64,000 nt of DNA from Deltaproteobacteria bacterium (GTDB lineage: Bacteria; JADJOY01). Where the stretch lies: assembly GCA_016713535.1 (NCBI GenBank), contig JADJOY010000018.1, positions 62,001 through 126,000 of the forward strand, written 5' to 3'. A program made the translations under genes and the position numbers. Within the stretch, counting starts at the first letter, position 1. Each line of letters opens with the position of its first letter. The notes under the pieces are model-generated. The model had not been told where the DNA came from. It was given only the letters and a program-made list of their open reading frames with translations, and did not search any database. Shown in pieces: positions 9,160 through 18,187 of this stretch.

Positions 9160-9205
9160 CGCGCGCCGATCGCCATGCGCCGCGCCGTCGCTGGTATAGG
9201 TGATC

Positions 9206-9236
9206 CGTAGGGGCGGGGCCTGTCCCCGCCCGCCTG
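9206..9236 (+). repeat. Dispersed GTAGGGGCGGGG palindrome
   Basis: One copy of the gtaggggcggggcctgtccccgcccgc module lies between the convergent oxyR and quinone oxidoreductase genes and could act as a bidirectional hairpin. Confidence 0.8.
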
Positions 9237-9257
9237 TGCACGGCGTGCGGCCCGGCG

Positions 9258-10232
9258 CTAGATCGTGAGCACCGTCGAGCCGGTGGTCTTGCGGCCCTCG
9301 AGGTCGCGGTGCGCCTGCGCCGCGTCGCGCAGCGCGTAGCGCTGGCCGATCTCGATCTTCACCTGGCCGCGCTCGACCACTTCGAACAGCTCGCGCGCGC
9401 CGGCCGCGTAATCCTCGGCCTTGGCCGTGTAGACCATCAGGCTCGGCCGGGTCAGGAAGTACGAGCCCTTGGCGAGGCGGGCGAGGTCGAAGGTCGGCAC
9501 CACTCCCGACGACTGCCCGAACATCACCAGCATCCCCATCGGCCGCAGGCAGTCGAGCGAGCCCGAGAAGGTGTCCTTGCCCACCGAGTCGTAGACCACC
9601 GCCGCTCCCGCGCCGCCGGTGATGTCACGCACCCGCGCCACGAAGTCCTCGCGGCTCGTGACGATCGGGTGCTCGCAGCCGTGCGCTCGCGCGATCTCAG
9701 CCTTGGCGTCGCTGCCCACGGTGCCGATCACGGTGGCGCCGAGGGCGCGCGCCCACTGGCACACGAGCAACCCCACGCCGCCCGCCGCGGCGTGGATCAC
9801 GATCGGGTCGCCCGCGTCGACGCGATACGTCCGCCGCAGCAGGAACTGCGCGGTGAGCCCCTTGAGCATCATCGCGGCCGCGACGTCGTCCGCGACGCCC
9901 GCCGGCAGCTTCACCACCCGCTCCGCCGGCATCACGCGCGCCTCCGCGTAGGCACCCATCGGCGCGCTCGCGTACGCCACCCGGTCTCCCTCGGCCAGCC
10001 CACGCACCCCGCTTCCGACCTTCTCGACGCCCCCCGCCCCCTCGAGCCCGAGCACCGCCGGAAACGCAGCGATCGGGTAGAGCCCGCTGCGGTGGTAGAC
10101 GTCGATGAAGTTGAGGCCGACCGCCGTCTGCCGCAGGCGCACCTGCCCGGCGTCCGGCTCGGGCACGTCGACCTCCTCCCACCGCATGACCTCGGGACCG
10201 CCGCTCCCGTGCACCCGGACCGCATGTGTCAT
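9258..10232 (-). CDS. qor: NADPH:quinone oxidoreductase (zeta-crystallin type)
   Basis: A 324-residue medium-chain dehydrogenase without zinc ligands. MTHAVRVHGSGGPEVMRWEE opens the GroES-like domain; VGLNFIDVYHRSGLYP is the quinone reductase signature, and IHAAAGGVGLLVCQWARALG holds the AAGGVG NADPH loop, followed by GTVGSDAKAEIARAHGC. Length is normal. The product reduces quinones by one- or two-electron transfer. ATG 10232 is the first ATG in the conserved start. Proximity to oxyR on the convergent strand is suggestive of an oxidative-stress context only. Confidence 0.92.
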   Translation of the reverse strand: MTHAVRVHGSGGPEVMRWEEVDVPEPDAGQVRLRQTAVGLNFIDVYHRSGLYPIAAFPAVLGLEGAGGVEKVGSGVRGLAEGDRVAYASAPMGAYAEARVMPAERVVKLPAGVADDVAAAMMLKGLTAQFLLRRTYRVDAGDPIVIHAAAGGVGLLVCQWARALGATVIGTVGSDAKAEIARAHGCEHPIVTSREDFVARVRDITGGAGAAVVYDSVGKDTFSGSLDCLRPMGMLVMFGQSSGVVPTFDLARLAKGSYFLTRPSLMVYTAKAEDYAAGARELFEVVERGQVKIEIGQRYALRDAAQAHRDLEGRKTTGSTVLTI

Positions 10233-10349
10233 GACGCTGGCCTCCCCCTCGCTTCCACGTTGCCGCACGAGCCGATCTTCGCCAACTTGCGGGACGCTCG
10301 CCGGTTCCGGCGTCCGCCATTCCCCCCACCCATTCAACGTCCTGGAGTC

Positions 10350-11351
10350 ATGGTCGACACGATCGGTACGCCCGCGCTGTGGCTCGGCTTCACCACGGCG
10401 GTGGTCGCGCTGCTGGTGGTCGACTTGGTGCTCTTCCAGCGTCAGCCCCGCGACATGTCCGGGCGCGAGGCGCTCGGCTGGAGCGTGTTCTGGGTGTCGC
10501 TGGCGCTCGCCTTCAACGGCTTCATCTACATCCGTTTCGGGCACCAGAAGGCGCTCGAGTTCTTCACCGGGTACCTGATCGAGGAGTCGCTCTCGGTCGA
10601 CAACTTGTTCGTGTTCCTTTTCCTGTTCGGCTACTTCGGAGTACCGAAGCATCTCCAGCGGCGGGTGCTCTTCTGGGGAATCCTCGGCGCCCTGGTGATG
10701 CGTGGGCTCTTCATCGGCCTCGGCACGGTGCTGATCGCGCGCTTCGAATGGATCCTCTACTTCTTCGGCGCGCTGCTCATCTACACCGGCGTGAACCTGC
10801 TGCGCGGTCAGCACGAGAACATCGAGCCCGAGAAGAACCTCGGGCTCAGGCTGTTCCGCAAGCTCATGCCCACGCTCGGTGAGTTCCACGGCGCGCGGTT
10901 CATCGTGAGCGTGGGCGGCGTGCGCCACGCCACGCCGCTCCTGGTCGCGCTGGTGACGGTGGAGTTCAGCGACGTGCTGTTCGCGGTCGACTCGATCCCC
11001 GCGATCTTCGCCGTCACCACCGACCCCTTCATCGTCTATTCCTCGAACATCTGCGCGATCCTCGGCCTGCGCGCGCTCTATTTCCTGCTCGCCGGCGCGA
11101 TGGACAAGTTCGCCTACCTGAACGTGGGGCTCGGCCTCACACTCGGCTTCATCGGCGCCAAGATGGTGGTGAAGGATTTCTTCCACATCACCACCGGCGA
11201 GTCGCTGGCGGTGGTGGGGATGCTGCTCGGCTTCGCCGTGCTCGCGTCGCTGATCCGCCCCAGGCACGAGCCCGCCGGCGACCTCGAGGTCGCGGATGGA
11301 TCCAAGCTCGAGCCCAAGCCGCCCGAGCACGAGCATCGTCACGACCGGTGA
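10350..11351 (+). CDS. TerC/Alx family integral membrane protein
   Basis: A 333-residue polytopic protein with about nine membrane segments. The family hallmarks ESLSVDNLFVFLFLF (residues about 78-92) and VEFSDVLFAVDSIPAIFAVT (about 208-227) carry the paired acidic residues typical of TerC/Alx metal-related transporters, and FAYLNVGLGLTLGFIGAKM is conserved. A His/Glu/Lys-rich hydrophilic tail (EPKPPEHEHRHDR) may bind metal. Alx members take part in Mn homeostasis and some TerC members in metal insertion into exoproteins; which applies here is unknown. ATG 10350 is preceded by CCTGGAGTC. It ends in a hairpin that overlaps its stop. Confidence 0.9.
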   Translation: MVDTIGTPALWLGFTTAVVALLVVDLVLFQRQPRDMSGREALGWSVFWVSLALAFNGFIYIRFGHQKALEFFTGYLIEESLSVDNLFVFLFLFGYFGVPKHLQRRVLFWGILGALVMRGLFIGLGTVLIARFEWILYFFGALLIYTGVNLLRGQHENIEPEKNLGLRLFRKLMPTLGEFHGARFIVSVGGVRHATPLLVALVTVEFSDVLFAVDSIPAIFAVTTDPFIVYSSNICAILGLRALYFLLAGAMDKFAYLNVGLGLTLGFIGAKMVVKDFFHITTGESLAVVGMLLGFAVLASLIRPRHEPAGDLEVADGSKLEPKPPEHEHRHDR

Positions 11352-11378
11352 CCCGCGCGGAGCGCGCGCCCGGGTCAC
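11349..11378 (+). terminator. Hairpin at the end of the TerC-family gene
   Basis: Inverted repeat gtgacccg (11349-11356) and cgggtcac (11371-11378) enclosing a GC-rich loop; the left arm includes the TGA stop. There is no U-tract and the next gene starts seven bases later, so it could instead act on translation of the next gene. Confidence 0.5.
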
Positions 11379-11384
11379 GGAGGG

Positions 11385-12495
11385 ATGAGCGTGGACTTTC
11401 TCGACTCCCCGGAAGAAGCGGCGTTCCGTAGCGAGCTCTCGAGCTGGCTCGGCGCCAACATCCCGCCCGGCTTCGCCGAGGGCGCGATGCTCGACAAGAT
11501 GGTGCAGTTCGACGAGCGGGTGCGCTTCCTCCAGGCCTGGCAGAAGAAGCTCTTCGAGGCCGGCTGGGCGGGTATCGCGTGGCCCAAGGAGTACGGCGGC
11601 CGCGGCGCCACGGTCATGCAGCAGGTGATCTTCAACGAGGAGGTGGCCCGCGCCCGCGCCCCCGAGATCATCAACGTCATCGGCCTCAACATGGTCGGGC
11701 CGACGATCATCGCCCACGGCACCGAGGAGCAGAAAAAGCGCTTCCTGCCCAAGATCCTGAGCTGCGAGGAGATCTGGGCGCAGGGCTATTCGGAGCCCTC
11801 GGGCCCTACGCCGATTGGATCCTGATGCTGGCGCGCACCGACCCGGCGTCGCAGCGTCACAGCGGCATCTCGTGCTTGCTGGTCGACCTGAAGAGCCCCG
11901 GCGTCACGGTGCGGCCGCTGGTCCAGCTCACCGGCGAGGCCGAGTTCGGCGAGGTCTTCTTCGACAACGTCCACGTCCCGCGCGAGAACCTGCTCGGCCA
12001 CCTGGGCGGCGGCTGGGAGACCGCGATGACCACGCTCCTCCACGAGCGCGGCACCCTGGCGATCTCGGTGCAGGTGCGGCTCGAGCTCACGATCGCCGCG
12101 GTGATCGAGCTCGCGCGCCGCGTCCACGTGCGCGGCAAGCCCGCGCTCGAGGACCACTCGGTCCGTCAGGACCTGGCGCGCTGCATCTCGGACGTGCGCA
12201 TCATGCGCTGGAACAGCTACCGCAGCCTCACGAAGATCGCCCGCGACGGCATCCCCGGGCCGGAGGGCTCGTTCGGCAAGCTCTTCTGGACGGACCTGAG
12301 CCAGCGCCTCTCGGAGCTGGCGGTGAACCTCGCCGGTCCCGCGGGCTGATCCCGCACGGCGAGATGGGCGCCGTGGACCAGGGGCGCTGGGTGTATGCGT
12401 TCCTGCGCGCGCGCGCGAACACCATCGAGGCGGGCACCAGCGAGATCCAGCGCAACATCGTGGGCGAGCGCGTGCTCGGGCTGCCGAAGGGCTGA
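11385..12495 (+). pseudogene. Acyl-CoA dehydrogenase, broken by an internal deletion and a frameshift
   Basis: The frame starts at ATG 11385 with a normal acyl-CoA dehydrogenase N-terminus (GWAGIAWPKEYGGRGATV, INVIGLNMVGPTIIAHGT) and is lost after WAQGYSEPSG near 11800. Homology resumes in another frame at YADWILMLARTDP, so roughly 35 residues including the FAD/substrate-contacting W-T-S strand are missing. A second shift near 12347 (run of G in gcgggctg) moves the last 50 residues (EAGTSEIQRNIVGERVLGLPKG) to a third frame. The C-terminal EAGTSEIQRN motif is intact. If real, the enzyme is inactive; a compressed or mis-assembled read is the alternative. The next gene follows 15 bp later. Confidence 0.85.
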
Positions 12496-12510
12496 GCGGG
12501 GGAGACACCG

Positions 12511-13632
12511 ATGAACTTCGACCTGTCCGACGATCAGCGGATGCTCAAGGACACGGCGCGCTCGTTCCTCGAGCGCGAGGTGCCGAGCGCCAAGCTGCGC
12601 GCGCTCCTCGACGATCCGCGCGGCTACACCGACGAGCTGTGGAGCAAGATCACCGAGCTCGGCTGGCCGGGGCTCGCGGTGCCGGAGGCTTACGGCGGCG
12701 TGGGGCTCGGCTTCCTCGGCCTGGCGGTTGTGCTCGAGGAGGCGGGGCGCGCGCTCCTGCCAGGCCCGTTCTTCAGCGCGGCGGTGCTCGCGGGGCTGAC
12801 CCTCGCCGACGCCGGTAGCGAGGCGCAGAAGACCCGCTGGCTCCCCGAGATCGCCGCCGGCAAGGCGCTCGGCGCGCTCGCGGTGTGGGAGGACGGCGGC
12901 GCGTGGACTCCCCAGGCGATCGCCACCAAGGCGCGCAAGGGGAAGGGCGGCTACGCGATCTCGGGCCGCAAGTGCGCGGTGCTCGACGCGCACGTCGCGG
13001 ACTTCTTGCTGGTCGCGGCGAAGCTGGGCGGCGGCGTGGTGCTGTTGCTGGTGGAGCGCGGCGCGAAGGGCGTGACGATCGAGCCGATGACGACGGTCGA
13101 CGGCACGCGCCGCCTCGCCACGGTCACGCTGACCGGCGTGAAGGTGGGCGAGGACGCGGTCGTGGGCGACGCCACCGATGGCTGGCCGGCGATCTCACGA
13201 GCCCTCGATCGCGCCGCCGCGGGGATGGCGGCCGAGATGGTGGGGGGCGCGGGCAAGGCCCTCGAGATGAGCGTCGAATACGCCAAGATCCGCGTCCAGT
13301 TCGGCCGCCCGATCGGCAGCTTCCAGGCGATCAAGCACAAGTGCGCCGACATGATGCTGCTCGTCGAGAGCGCGCGATCCGCCGCGCTCTATGCCGCGTG
13401 GGCCCTCGAGAACGGCGCACCCGACGCGTCGGTGTCGGCGAGCATCGCCAAGGCCTACGCCTCCGAGGCCTTCCGCAAGTGCGCCGGCGACGCGATCCAG
13501 ATCCACGGCGGCATCGCCATCACCTGGGAGCACGACCTCCACCTCTACTTCAAGCGCGCCAAGCTCGGAGAGATGCTCTTCGGCGACCCGATCTTCCACC
13601 GCGAACGATTACTGACGCAGGTGCTCGCATGA
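12511..13632 (+). CDS. Acyl-CoA dehydrogenase
   Basis: A 373-residue flavoprotein that introduces the alpha-beta double bond into acyl-CoA. MNFDLSDDQRMLKDTARSFL, WPGLAVPEAYGGVGLGFLGL and VEYAKIRVQFGRPIGSFQAIKHKCADM are standard family segments; the end DAIQIHGGIAITWEHDLHLYFKRAK is typical of the short FadE/CaiA-like class that pairs with a larger partner in steroid side-chain degradation. The gene directly follows the broken acyl-CoA dehydrogenase, suggesting an alpha2beta2-type heteromer originally, and its TGA overlaps the start of the nitroreductase-like gene. Confidence 0.9.
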   Translation: MNFDLSDDQRMLKDTARSFLEREVPSAKLRALLDDPRGYTDELWSKITELGWPGLAVPEAYGGVGLGFLGLAVVLEEAGRALLPGPFFSAAVLAGLTLADAGSEAQKTRWLPEIAAGKALGALAVWEDGGAWTPQAIATKARKGKGGYAISGRKCAVLDAHVADFLLVAAKLGGGVVLLLVERGAKGVTIEPMTTVDGTRRLATVTLTGVKVGEDAVVGDATDGWPAISRALDRAAAGMAAEMVGGAGKALEMSVEYAKIRVQFGRPIGSFQAIKHKCADMMLLVESARSAALYAAWALENGAPDASVSASIAKAYASEAFRKCAGDAIQIHGGIAITWEHDLHLYFKRAKLGEMLFGDPIFHRERLLTQVLA

Positions 13633-14075
13633 GCCTGACCCAGATCTTCCGGCCGCGAAACCGCGGCCAGCTCGCGTTCATCACCAAGGTCCACCGCTGG
13701 GTCTACACCAAGAGCGGCGGCTGGCTGGGAGCCAACATGGGCGGGATCCCGATGATCCTGCTCACCACCACCGGCCGGAAGACCGGCGAGGCGCGGACCA
13801 CGCCGCTGCTCTCGATGCGCGACGGCGAGCGGTTCATCGTCGTCGGCTCGAACGCGGGCGCCGACAAGCCGCCGGCGTGGTGGCTCAACCTGCAGGCCAA
13901 GCCGGACGCCAAGGTCCAGTACGGGCGCAAGTTCTTCACGATGCGCGCCGCGCAGGCGACGCCCGAGGAAGCGGCGGTGCTGTGGCCGCGTCTGGAAGCG
14001 ATGTACCCCGGCTACGTCGACTACAAGAAGGGCACCACCCGCGAGATCCCCATCGTCATCCTGAGCCCGGTCTAG
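13629..14075 (+). CDS. Deazaflavin-dependent nitroreductase family protein (Ddn-like)
   Basis: A 148-residue split-barrel protein: GGIPMILLTTTGRKTGEART and ERFIVVGSNAGADKPPAWWL followed by NLQAKPDAKVQYG match the Ddn/DUF385 family that binds F420 or fatty acids/menaquinone. The ATG overlaps the acyl-CoA dehydrogenase stop by four bases (ATGA), so translation is coupled and the product may serve the same pathway. Whether the host makes F420 cannot be seen here. Length is normal for the family. Confidence 0.88.
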   Translation: MSLTQIFRPRNRGQLAFITKVHRWVYTKSGGWLGANMGGIPMILLTTTGRKTGEARTTPLLSMRDGERFIVVGSNAGADKPPAWWLNLQAKPDAKVQYGRKFFTMRAAQATPEEAAVLWPRLEAMYPGYVDYKKGTTREIPIVILSPV

Positions 14076-14660
14076 GTTCCGCGGGCGGTCCGGGGCGTCA
14101 CGTCGCCGCTCGCTGCGAACGCCCGCTCGATCCCTTCGGCCGCGACGGAGCGCGGCCCTCCAGCCTGTCGGTCCCGGTCTGGAGGGCCCGCCTCCTGCGG
14201 GCCGGGGCGTTACGTCGGAGGGGCACGCGTCGCGTGCCCGGCGATACGACGACGTCAACGCACCGCCGACGGCGCCGATCGCCGCGAACGCCCGATCGAT
14301 CCCTTCGGCCGCGACGGAGCGCGGCCCTCCAGCCTGTCGGTCCCGGTCTGGAGGGTCCGCCTCCGGCGGGCCGGGGCGTCAGGATGGATCGCTGGCGCCC
14401 GCCCGGGCACGAGCGGGGCACGCGTCGCGTGCCCGGCGATACGACGAGGCGTGCGCGTTCACGAGGCCGTCGATCTCTGTACAGCGATCACCGCGACCGG
14501 CGACGTGACGTCGTCGCGTATCGCCGGTCGCGCAACGCGCGACCCTCCGCGACCGGTCTGGGGGGCCCGCCTCCGGCGGGCCGGGGCGTTACGTCGGAGG
14601 GGCACGCGTCGCGTGCCCGGCGATACGACGACGTCAACGCACCGCCGACGCCGTAGATCG
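14076..14660 (+). repeat. Composite palindromic intergenic repeats
   Basis: The gap contains two near-identical cassettes (gaacgcccgctcgatccctt / ggccgcgacggagcgcggcc / cagcctgtcggtcccggtct / ggagggcccgcctcc) starting near 14120 and 14290, and two copies of tacgtcggaggggcacgcgt leading into cgtgcccggcgatacgacga at about 14212 and 14588. No gene is supported on either strand. Confidence 0.85.
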
Positions 14661-14673
14661 CGGCTCGCGGCGA

Positions 14674-14955
14674 TCACGCGCTGCTCGCCGTACCGAAGCG
14701 CTTGGCCGAGCGGGCCTTCGCCTTGGCGCGCTCGACCTCGCGATCGAGCGGCGGCGCGTTGGTGACGAGCGACGCCACCAGGACGCGCGCCGCGCCGGTC
14801 ACCTGCTCGACCGCCGCGTCGAACGCCACTTGATTGGCCTTCGACGCCCTGGTGAAGCCGCTCACCTTGCGCACGAACTGGAGCGCCGCGGCGCGGATCT
14901 CCTCCTCGGTGGCGGGCGGCTCGAAGTTGAAGAGCGGGCGAATGTTGCGACACAT
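14674..14955 (-). CDS. DUF2277 family protein
   Basis: A 93-residue protein beginning MCRNIRPLFNFEPPATEEEI, the invariant start of DUF2277, followed by RAAALQFVRKVSGF and an Ala/Arg-rich C-terminus (REVERAKAKARSAKRFG). The family is widespread in high-GC bacteria and has no known function; the conserved MCRNI with an early Cys suggests a functional N-terminus. ATG 14955 has a GGAGG element (cctcc at 14961-14965) upstream. Confidence 0.88.
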   Translation of the reverse strand: MCRNIRPLFNFEPPATEEEIRAAALQFVRKVSGFTRASKANQVAFDAAVEQVTGAARVLVASLVTNAPPLDREVERAKAKARSAKRFGTASSA

Positions 14956-15158
14956 CGCATCCTCCGTTTCCGACAATCTCGGCGTCGCTCGGGCCGGCCG
15001 CAAGCTTCGCCGCTCTCTATATGCAACGTCACGATTCGTAGCGACCGGTCTCGGCGTCCCATCGGCTTCGGCGGCGACGAAGCGCCGCCCTCCAGCCCGT
15101 TCGGCGCAAGGGCGATCCAAATCGTGGTGGCCCATTTAGCGCGGAGTACGCTCCTCCC

Positions 15159-16019
15159 ATGCACGTCACCACGGCGCGGGTCGGCGAGATCCTCACGCGC
15201 AGCTCGGGATTTCTCCGCGACGTGTGCTCGCACTCGCTGCAGCCCTACCGCGGCTGCAGCCTCGGCGGCTCGCTCTGCGGCGTGGCCTGCTACGTCCAGC
15301 ACAACGGCTGGCTGACCCGCGGCGAGCGCTGGGGCCGCTTCCTCGAGGTCCGCGAGAACGCCGCCGAGGCGTACCGAGCGAGCGCCGATCGCGAGCGGCG
15401 CTGGGCGCGCGCCAAGCGCGGCCGCTTCGCGATCTTCCTGTCGAGCTCGACCGAGCCTTTCCTGCCGCAGGAGAGCCGCCTCGGCGTGACCGCGTCCGTC
15501 CTCGCGGCGATGCTCGACGAGCCCCCCGACGCGCTCATCCTCCAGACCCACACCCACCACGTCGCCGAGCGCATCGACGCGTTGCGCGCGCTCGCCGCGC
15601 GCACCGAACTGCGCGTCCATCTCTCGATCGAAACCGATCGCGAGCACCTTCCGGGCCTGCCTCCCCATGCGAGCCCTGTCGAGTCCCGCTTCGCCGCCGC
15701 CGCAACGCTGCGCGCGGCTGGCCTGCGCACCATCGTGACAGTCTCACCGCTGCTGCCGATCGCCGACCCCGAGCGGTTCTTCGCGCGCCTCGCCGCCTGC
15801 GCCGACGCGGTGGTGATCGACCACTTCATCGAAGGCGAGGGCACACCCGACGGCCATCGCACGCGCGCCACCCCGCTCCCCGCGGCGATGGAGGCCATCG
15901 ATCCCGGCTCGTCGCTTCTCGCCTACCGCGACCGGATCGTCGCGATCGCCGCGCGCCACCTGCCGGGACGTGTGGGCGTCAGCCGCGACGGCTTCGCGGG
16001 CCGCTACCTACCCGCGTAA
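15159..16019 (+). CDS. Radical-SAM-like protein related to spore photoproduct lyase, unusual Cys spacing
   Basis: A 286-residue protein. The YRGCSLGGSLCGVACYVQ segment (Cys33, Cys40, Cys44) resembles the [4Fe-4S]/SAM motif of SPL/Rv2578c-like proteins (YRGCSxGCxYC) but with CX6CX3C instead of CX3CX2C. FAIFLSSSTEPFLPQE and LILQTHTHHV follow, matching later strands of the SPL-like TIM barrel (normally STDCYQP and KS). Ends in FAGRYLPA. The iron-sulphur role is inferred from the motif position; the reaction is unknown. The gene is isolated, between DUF2277 and a GST on opposite strands. Confidence 0.7.
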   Translation: MHVTTARVGEILTRSSGFLRDVCSHSLQPYRGCSLGGSLCGVACYVQHNGWLTRGERWGRFLEVRENAAEAYRASADRERRWARAKRGRFAIFLSSSTEPFLPQESRLGVTASVLAAMLDEPPDALILQTHTHHVAERIDALRALAARTELRVHLSIETDREHLPGLPPHASPVESRFAAAATLRAAGLRTIVTVSPLLPIADPERFFARLAACADAVVIDHFIEGEGTPDGHRTRATPLPAAMEAIDPGSSLLAYRDRIVAIAARHLPGRVGVSRDGFAGRYLPA

Positions 16020-16034
16020 CCCGCGCCGCCCGCT

Positions 16035-16721
16035 TCACTCCCGCGCGCGCAGGTCCGCGAGCCACTCACCCGCGCGGCGGGCCTCGGCCTCGTGGCCTTC
16101 TTCGCGCCAGGTCTCGGCGAGCGCCGCCGCGTACCACTCCTGCACCGACGGCAGCGCGAGCAGCCGCGCCGCGTACGCGGTGGCGGCCTCGCTGAGCGGC
16201 AGGGCGTAGGTCTGAGCCCGGAACGCGACCGGCGTGAAGAACGCATCCACGGCGGTGAACTCGGCGCCCGCGAGGAACGGCCCGCCGAAGCGCTCGAGCC
16301 CCTCGTTCCAGAGCGCGTCGAGGCGCTCGATCTCGCGAGCGAGGGCGGCCGGGTAGGGCGCGAGCCGCACGCGAATGCCGCAGTTCATGGTGCAGATGTC
16401 GCGCAGCGTGCCGAACCCCGAGTGCATCTCGGCGCTGGCGCAGCGCGCCCACGAGCGCGCCGCGGCGTCGCGTGGCCACACCGCCGGAAAGCGCTCGGCG
16501 AGGTGCTCGACGATCCCGAGCGAGTCCCACACCGTGGTCTCGCCGTCGCTCAGGCACGGCACCTTGCCGGTCGGCGAGAACGACCGGAACGCGTCGGGAT
16601 CGGCCTCGCCCAGAAACGGCACGAGCTCCTCCTCGAACGGGATGCCGACCTCGCGCATCAGCACCCACGGGCGCAGCGACCACGACGAGTAGTTCTTGTT
16701 GGCGATGTAGAGGCGAAACAT
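16035..16721 (-). CDS. Glutathione S-transferase family protein
   Basis: A 228-residue cytosolic GST. The N-terminal thioredoxin domain MFRLYIANKNYSSWSLRPWV carries the Ser/Tyr region that activates glutathione; FSPTGKVPCLSDGETTVWDS gives the cis-Pro and the SDS-type gamma-glutamyl contact (WDSLGIVEHLAE). The helical C-terminal domain contains GPFLAGAEFTAVDAFFTPVA, the N-capping box. It conjugates or isomerises electrophiles; substrate unknown. Convergent with the radical-SAM gene, 15 bp apart. Confidence 0.9.
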   Translation of the reverse strand: MFRLYIANKNYSSWSLRPWVLMREVGIPFEEELVPFLGEADPDAFRSFSPTGKVPCLSDGETTVWDSLGIVEHLAERFPAVWPRDAAARSWARCASAEMHSGFGTLRDICTMNCGIRVRLAPYPAALAREIERLDALWNEGLERFGGPFLAGAEFTAVDAFFTPVAFRAQTYALPLSEAATAYAARLLALPSVQEWYAAALAETWREEGHEAEARRAGEWLADLRARE

Positions 16722-16837
16722 GCGCCCAGCCTATCCGCGCACCGGCGCCAGATGCACGCGAGCTTCGACGGTACTCGGGTCGCCGCGTGCGAGCTGACGC
16801 TCGCCCTCACGCACCCTCGCGATCTACCGTTGGCTAC

Positions 16838-17140
16838 GTAGGGGCGGGCGTGAGCCCGCCCGGGATCGGGATCGATCGCCGCCACTCGCGTCCGTTCCTC
16901 GGCCGCGACGGAGCGCGGCCCTCCAGCCACTCGACGCCGCGGGATGTCACGCGCCGCGTACCCGCCGATCCGACGATCGCGCGTGCATCGCCGCCGACAC
17001 GGATCGCTGTTCGGCCTGCTCGATCCCCTCGGTCTGGAGGGCGCGCCTCCGGCGCGCCGGGATGCGACGCCGCCGATCGCTGCGAACGCCCGACCAACCC
17101 CCGGCGCCCGACGGAGCGGGCGCGCTCCAACCGTGCGATC
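16838..17140 (+). repeat. Composite palindromic intergenic repeats
   Basis: Contains gtaggggcgggcgtgagcccgcccg at about 16847, ggccgcgacggagcgcggcc at about 16901, ggagggcgcgcctccggcgcg at about 17037 and cgacggagcgggcgcgctcc at about 17109. No gene seen between the GST and VOC genes. Confidence 0.8.
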
Positions 17141-17164
17141 CGATGCCTCGCCGACGCCCTTCGG

Positions 17165-17614
17165 CTATCGCCTATCGCAGGCCGCGCTCGGTCGCTCGGT
17201 GAAGCCGCGGCACACCGCCGCGAGCTTGTGGCCGTCGGGGTCGCGGACGTACGCCGCGTAGAAGTCCGGGTTGTACTGGGCGCGCAGCCCCGGCTCACCC
17301 TCGCTGGTGCCGCCGTGCGCGAGCGCCGCGGCGTGGAAGGCGTCGACCTCGTCCCAGGTGCTCGCCTGGAAGGCCACCATCGTGCCGTTGCCGACGGTCG
17401 CCGCGCGCCCGTCGAACGGCGGACACAGCCAGAGCGCCACCTGCCGGCCCCCTCGCTCCTCGTAGAGCCCCCAGCCGATCCAGCCCTCGAAGCCGGTCTC
17501 GGCCGAGGTGTCGCAGCGCGCGTGACCGAGCGCCCCGAGCGCCGCGTCGTAGAAGCGCGCCGCGCGCTCGAGATCGCCGGTGCCGAGGCAGACGTAGGTG
17601 AACACGGGCCTCAC
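17165..17614 (-). CDS. VOC-superfamily (glyoxalase/bleomycin-resistance fold) protein
   Basis: A 149-residue protein with the paired beta-alpha-beta-beta-beta modules of VOC proteins: VFTYVCLGTGDLERAARFYD at the N-terminus and NPDFYAAYVRDPDGHKLAAV at the C-terminus carrying a metal-type Glu/His position. GTG 17614 overlaps the stop of the upstream VOC gene by four bases (GTGA), so the two are translationally coupled. Function is not predictable from the fold. The last few residues run close to the repeat block. Confidence 0.85.
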   Translation of the reverse strand: MRPVFTYVCLGTGDLERAARFYDAALGALGHARCDTSAETGFEGWIGWGLYEERGGRQVALWLCPPFDGRAATVGNGTMVAFQASTWDEVDAFHAAALAHGGTSEGEPGLRAQYNPDFYAAYVRDPDGHKLAAVCRGFTERPSAACDRR

Positions 17615-18069
17615 CGCTTCGTGCGCGTAGCGGCGCCGCCGGCTCGCCGCTTCGCCGGGCGCGCGCGCAGCGCTTCGGTCTTCGCGAACTGCACGATGTT
17701 GCCCTCGGGATCCCAGCCGTCGAGGAGGGTGCGGCCGTTCCAGCGCCAGCTCGCGCGCGCGGGGTTCAGCGCGCCGCCGGTGGCGCGCGCCGCGCGGCGC
17801 ACCGCGCGCAGATCCGCGCACTCGAACACCGGCTTGAACGGCGTGTCCTCGCGCGGCTGCGGCGGGCGCGTCACTTGGATGCTCGCCGCGAGCGGCGCCG
17901 GGATCGCGTGCACGATCAGCTCGATCCCGGCGCCCACTAGGCGGTCGTACGAGGCCTCGGACTCGACCGCCTCGAGCCCGAGCGTCGCGCGGTAGAAGCG
18001 CGACACCCGCTCCTTGTCCTTCGCGTACACCACCAGGGACGTTGGGGGCGGTCTGTGGCGCGGGCTCAT
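17611..18069 (-). CDS. VOC-superfamily protein
   Basis: A 152-residue VOC-fold protein: TSLVVYAKDKERVSRFYRAT, an ELIVHAIP strand, TPFKPVFECADLRAVRRAAR and GWDPEGNIVQFAKTEA with the terminal Glu-type ligand region replaced by Gln. ATG 18069 has a CCGGAG Shine-Dalgarno 5-10 bases upstream and gives a normal-length N-terminus. The Lys/Arg/Ala tail (RPAKRRAGGAATRTKR) is an extension. First gene of a two-gene VOC unit. Confidence 0.85.
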   Translation of the reverse strand: MSPRHRPPPTSLVVYAKDKERVSRFYRATLGLEAVESEASYDRLVGAGIELIVHAIPAPLAASIQVTRPPQPREDTPFKPVFECADLRAVRRAARATGGALNPARASWRWNGRTLLDGWDPEGNIVQFAKTEALRARPAKRRAGGAATRTKR

Positions 18070-18187
18070 GCTGCGCTCCGGAGTCGGCTCGAGACGGCGG
18101 TTGCGAACTGCGGTCGACACGATTCACGGGCGTCCGCGCGTCGACCTTCGGTATCCTACTTCGACCTATCCGCCGGGGTGCACCGAC

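Noticed and set aside
10233-10349. yybP-ykoY Mn riboswitch upstream of the TerC gene
   Set aside because: TerC/Alx genes often have one, but I could not find the conserved paired elements in the 117-bp leader.
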